DNA of 6,688 bases from an uncultured Collinsella sp. (GTDB taxonomy: Bacteria > Actinomycetota > Coriobacteriia > Coriobacteriales > Coriobacteriaceae), in the NCBI GenBank assembly GCA_900550595.1, contig URTB01000076.1, positions 1 to 6,688 of the forward strand, given 5' to 3'. Below, piece by piece: positions 4,881-6,688 of this stretch. How positions within the stretch are numbered: the stretch's first letter is position 1; each line of letters opens with the position of its first letter. Under the pieces are notes generated by a model that saw only the letters and a list, made by a program, of their open reading frames with translations, had not been told where the DNA came from and searched no databases. A program made the translations under genes and the position numbers.

Positions 4881-6688
4881 CTATTTCGTCTTGCCGGTAA
4901 TGAGCGTCTTAAGGCCTAGGCCGATCAGACCCAAGCCCATGCGCACGCGGCCGGGGCGATGGCGCTCGATGGCCTTGGCTTTGCCAGCGGGCTTCTTGTG
5001 ACGCGCGTTGCTCTCGGGGGCTGTTGTGGGTGCCTGAGGTTGGGCTGCGGGAGCAGGTTCGGGCTCGATAACGGTCGCTCGGACCTTCTGGACCTCGGGA
5101 GCGGCCGGCTGCGGCTCGGGCTCAGGCTGGGATGCGAGCGCGGGTTCTGCCTCGGTGTCGGCCTCGGCGTTGCGATACGCGCGCTCCAGCAGAGCTTCCT
5201 GCGAGTTGAAGGGTTTCTCGTCCTCTTTGCGCTCAACCGGAACCCAGGTGCCGTCACTCGTCAGGCTGCGTGCCTTCACGTTGTCGCGCAGCTGCATGCC
5301 CATGTACTCGTGCACCAGGGCGCGGCAGGTGGGGTCGAGCACGGGGAAGGCGATCTCCACGCGGTGCTCGGTGTTGCGCGTCATCATGTCTGCCGAGCTC
5401 AGGTAGATCATGTCCGAGTCCACGCCAAAGGCATAGACGCGCGCATGCTCCAAAAAGCGTCCGACGATGGAGCGCACGTGCACGTTCTCGGTCTTGCCCG
5501 GAATACCGGGCTTGAGGCACGAGATGCCGCGAATGATCATGTCCACGCGCACGCCGGCACACGATGCCTCGGCAATCTTGTCGATGACCTCGCGGTCGGT
5601 AAGCGAGTTGAGCTTAAAGAACACGCGGGCGGGCTCGCCGACAAGGGCGCGCTGAATCTCGCGGTCCAGGCCGCGCATGATGAGCGGCTTGAGGCCCACG
5701 GGCGCCACGCCCAGGAAGCGGTAGTCGCCGCGCAGGTTGCCCAGCGACAGGTTGCGGAAGAACAGGTTGGCGTCCTCGCCGATGCCGGGATGCGCGGTCA
5801 TGAGCATAAAGTCGCTGTAGAGCTTGGCCGTCTTCTCGTTAAAGTTGCCGGTACCCAAAAGCGTCAGGCGGGTAAGCGCCATGCCCTCGCGATAGGTGAG
5901 CTGGCAGATCTTTGAGTGGCACTTAAAGCCCTCGGAGCCATAGATAACGGTGCAGCCTGCTTCTTCCAGGCGCTCGGCCCATTCGATGTTGTTTTGCTCG
6001 TCAAAGCGGGCACGAAGCTCCATGAGCACCGTGACCTCTTTGCCGTTTTCGGCAGCATCGATGAGCGACTCGCACAGACGGCTCTGCTTTGCCACACGGT
6101 AGAGCGTGATGCGCAGCGAGATACACTCGGGGTCATAGGCTGCTTCGTGCACCAGGTCCAAGAACGGGTTCATTGCCTCGTAAGGGTAAAAGAGCAGCTT
6201 GTCGTGCTGCAGCACCTGCTCGCGGATGGAGCGGGCCATATCGATGGTGGGATTGGGCTGCGGCTTAAACGGCGTAAAGAGGAGCTCATTGCGCAGGTGC
6301 TCGGGAATCTTACCCTCAATGCCAAAGACGTAGCCAAGGTCAAGGGGGATATCGCAGGTAAAGACCGAGCGGCGAGAAAGCTCGAGCGCCTTGCGGATGG
6401 TCTTGAGCGTTGCCTTCTCGAGCGAGCCCGATACGGCGAGCACCACCGGCTGCAGGCGCAGGCGCTTCTTGAGGATGCGCTTCATGTGCTGGCGGTAATC
6501 CTCTTCCTCCTCGACGCCTTCGCCGTCCGGGTCGATATCGGCATTGCGGGTGACGCGGATCAGCGCGCGGTCCAGCGGCTTATAGGAGCCAAAGCAACTG
6601 TCCAGGCAGGCGAGGATGACGTCCTCGAGCAAGATGTAGGAGTAGGTGCCGGTGGGCGAGGGGATCTCGACCACGCGGTTCATCGAGG
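4881..6688 (-). CDS. ppk1: Polyphosphate kinase 1, N-terminus cut off by window edge
   Basis: The frame is open to the right edge (a TCG codon precedes the Met codon at 6683), so this Met is internal and the N-terminal part of the enzyme is missing. PPK1 reversibly moves the terminal phosphate of ATP onto polyphosphate through a phospho-histidine. Counting from that Met, visible marks are VEIPSPTGTYSYILLEDVI (5-23), DIPLDLGYVFGIEGKIP (111-127), SLRITLYRVA (189-198), GFKCHSKICQLTYR (252-265) with His256 equivalent to the autophosphorylated His435 of E. coli, LLGTGNFNEKTAKLYSDF (275-292), and RFLEHARVYAFG (409-420) with His413 equivalent to His592. The second phospholipase D-like domain ends near residue 500. 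A further ~100 residues form a Pro/Ala/Glu-rich linker, a basic stretch (561-581) and a Gly/Leu tail, RMGLGLIGLGLKTLITGKTK, not normal for PPK1. A terminator follows the stop. Confidence 0.96.
   Translation of the reverse strand, partial: SMNRVVEIPSPTGTYSYILLEDVILACLDSCFGSYKPLDRALIRVTRNADIDPDGEGVEEEEDYRQHMKRILKKRLRLQPVVLAVSGSLEKATLKTIRKALELSRRSVFTCDIPLDLGYVFGIEGKIPEHLRNELLFTPFKPQPNPTIDMARSIREQVLQHDKLLFYPYEAMNPFLDLVHEAAYDPECISLRITLYRVAKQSRLCESLIDAAENGKEVTVLMELRARFDEQNNIEWAERLEEAGCTVIYGSEGFKCHSKICQLTYREGMALTRLTLLGTGNFNEKTAKLYSDFMLMTAHPGIGEDANLFFRNLSLGNLRGDYRFLGVAPVGLKPLIMRGLDREIQRALVGEPARVFFKLNSLTDREVIDKIAEASCAGVRVDMIIRGISCLKPGIPGKTENVHVRSIVGRFLEHARVYAFGVDSDMIYLSSADMMTRNTEHRVEIAFPVLDPTCRALVHEYMGMQLRDNVKARSLTSDGTWVPVERKEDEKPFNSQEALLERAYRNAEADTEAEPALASQPEPEPQPAAPEVQKVRATVIEPEPAPAAQPQAPTTAPESNARHKKPAGKAKAIERHRPGRVRMGLGLIGLGLKTLITGKTK

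Noticed and set aside
4959..5915. 318-codon plus-strand open frame opposite ppk
   Set aside because: It is antisense to a certain PPK1 gene. The long open frame is a by-product of GC-rich codon bias, and the Gly/Leu/His-rich translation looks like no protein.

Overview
The window reads as chromosomal DNA of a high-GC bacterium. GC-rich codon use, the style of the glycosyltransferase tail and the actinobacterial-looking PPK1 and TRAM-domain methyltransferase suggest a gut Coriobacteriia such as Collinsella. That is an inference from family resemblance, since there is no rRNA or other marker gene here.

Layout. The 3' end of a family 2 glycosyltransferase runs rightward (1-702). A 361-base gene-free stretch follows (703-1063). 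Everything after it is on the minus strand, so in transcription order from the right edge the genes are: a polyphosphate kinase 1 missing its N-terminus (6688-4881), a 23S rRNA m5U methyltransferase of the RlmD/RumA family (4779-3466), a DJ-1/PfpI protein (3286-2744) overlapping a Maf nucleotide pyrophosphatase by ATGA (2747-2166), and an S58/DmpA-family P1 peptidase (2065-1064). Strong hairpins follow ppk (4829-4870) and the methyltransferase (3377-3430) on the minus strand, and a weaker one follows maf. This divides the strand into about four transcription units: ppk, methyltransferase, DJ-1-maf, and peptidase. The encoded proteins are housekeeping or stress functions (polyphosphate, rRNA modification, protein/glycation repair, nucleotide-pool cleaning, peptide turnover), with no evident shared pathway apart from the coupled DJ-1-maf pair.

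The most unusual part is the convergent intergenic region at 703-1063. It holds two copies of one structured element. They point toward each other, and each lies just downstream of a stop codon in the sense direction of its gene. Each copy has a long outer helix of 21 or 29 bp, a spacer of exactly 67 nt, a variable inner hairpin, and the same unpaired or weakly paired core (ACAGTCCTG ... CGTGCGGAACTCG). The helices differ completely between copies but stay complementary, which is the mark of selection on structure. I do not recognise the element. Around copy 1 is a 16-bp perfect inverted repeat formed by the end of the glycosyltransferase gene and a decayed, oppositely oriented copy of a glycosyltransferase C-terminus.

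Other points of interest are a Pro/Ala/Glu-rich extension of about 100 residues with a basic, Gly/Leu tail on PPK1, and a very long 21-bp REP-like terminator hairpin after the methyltransferase gene.
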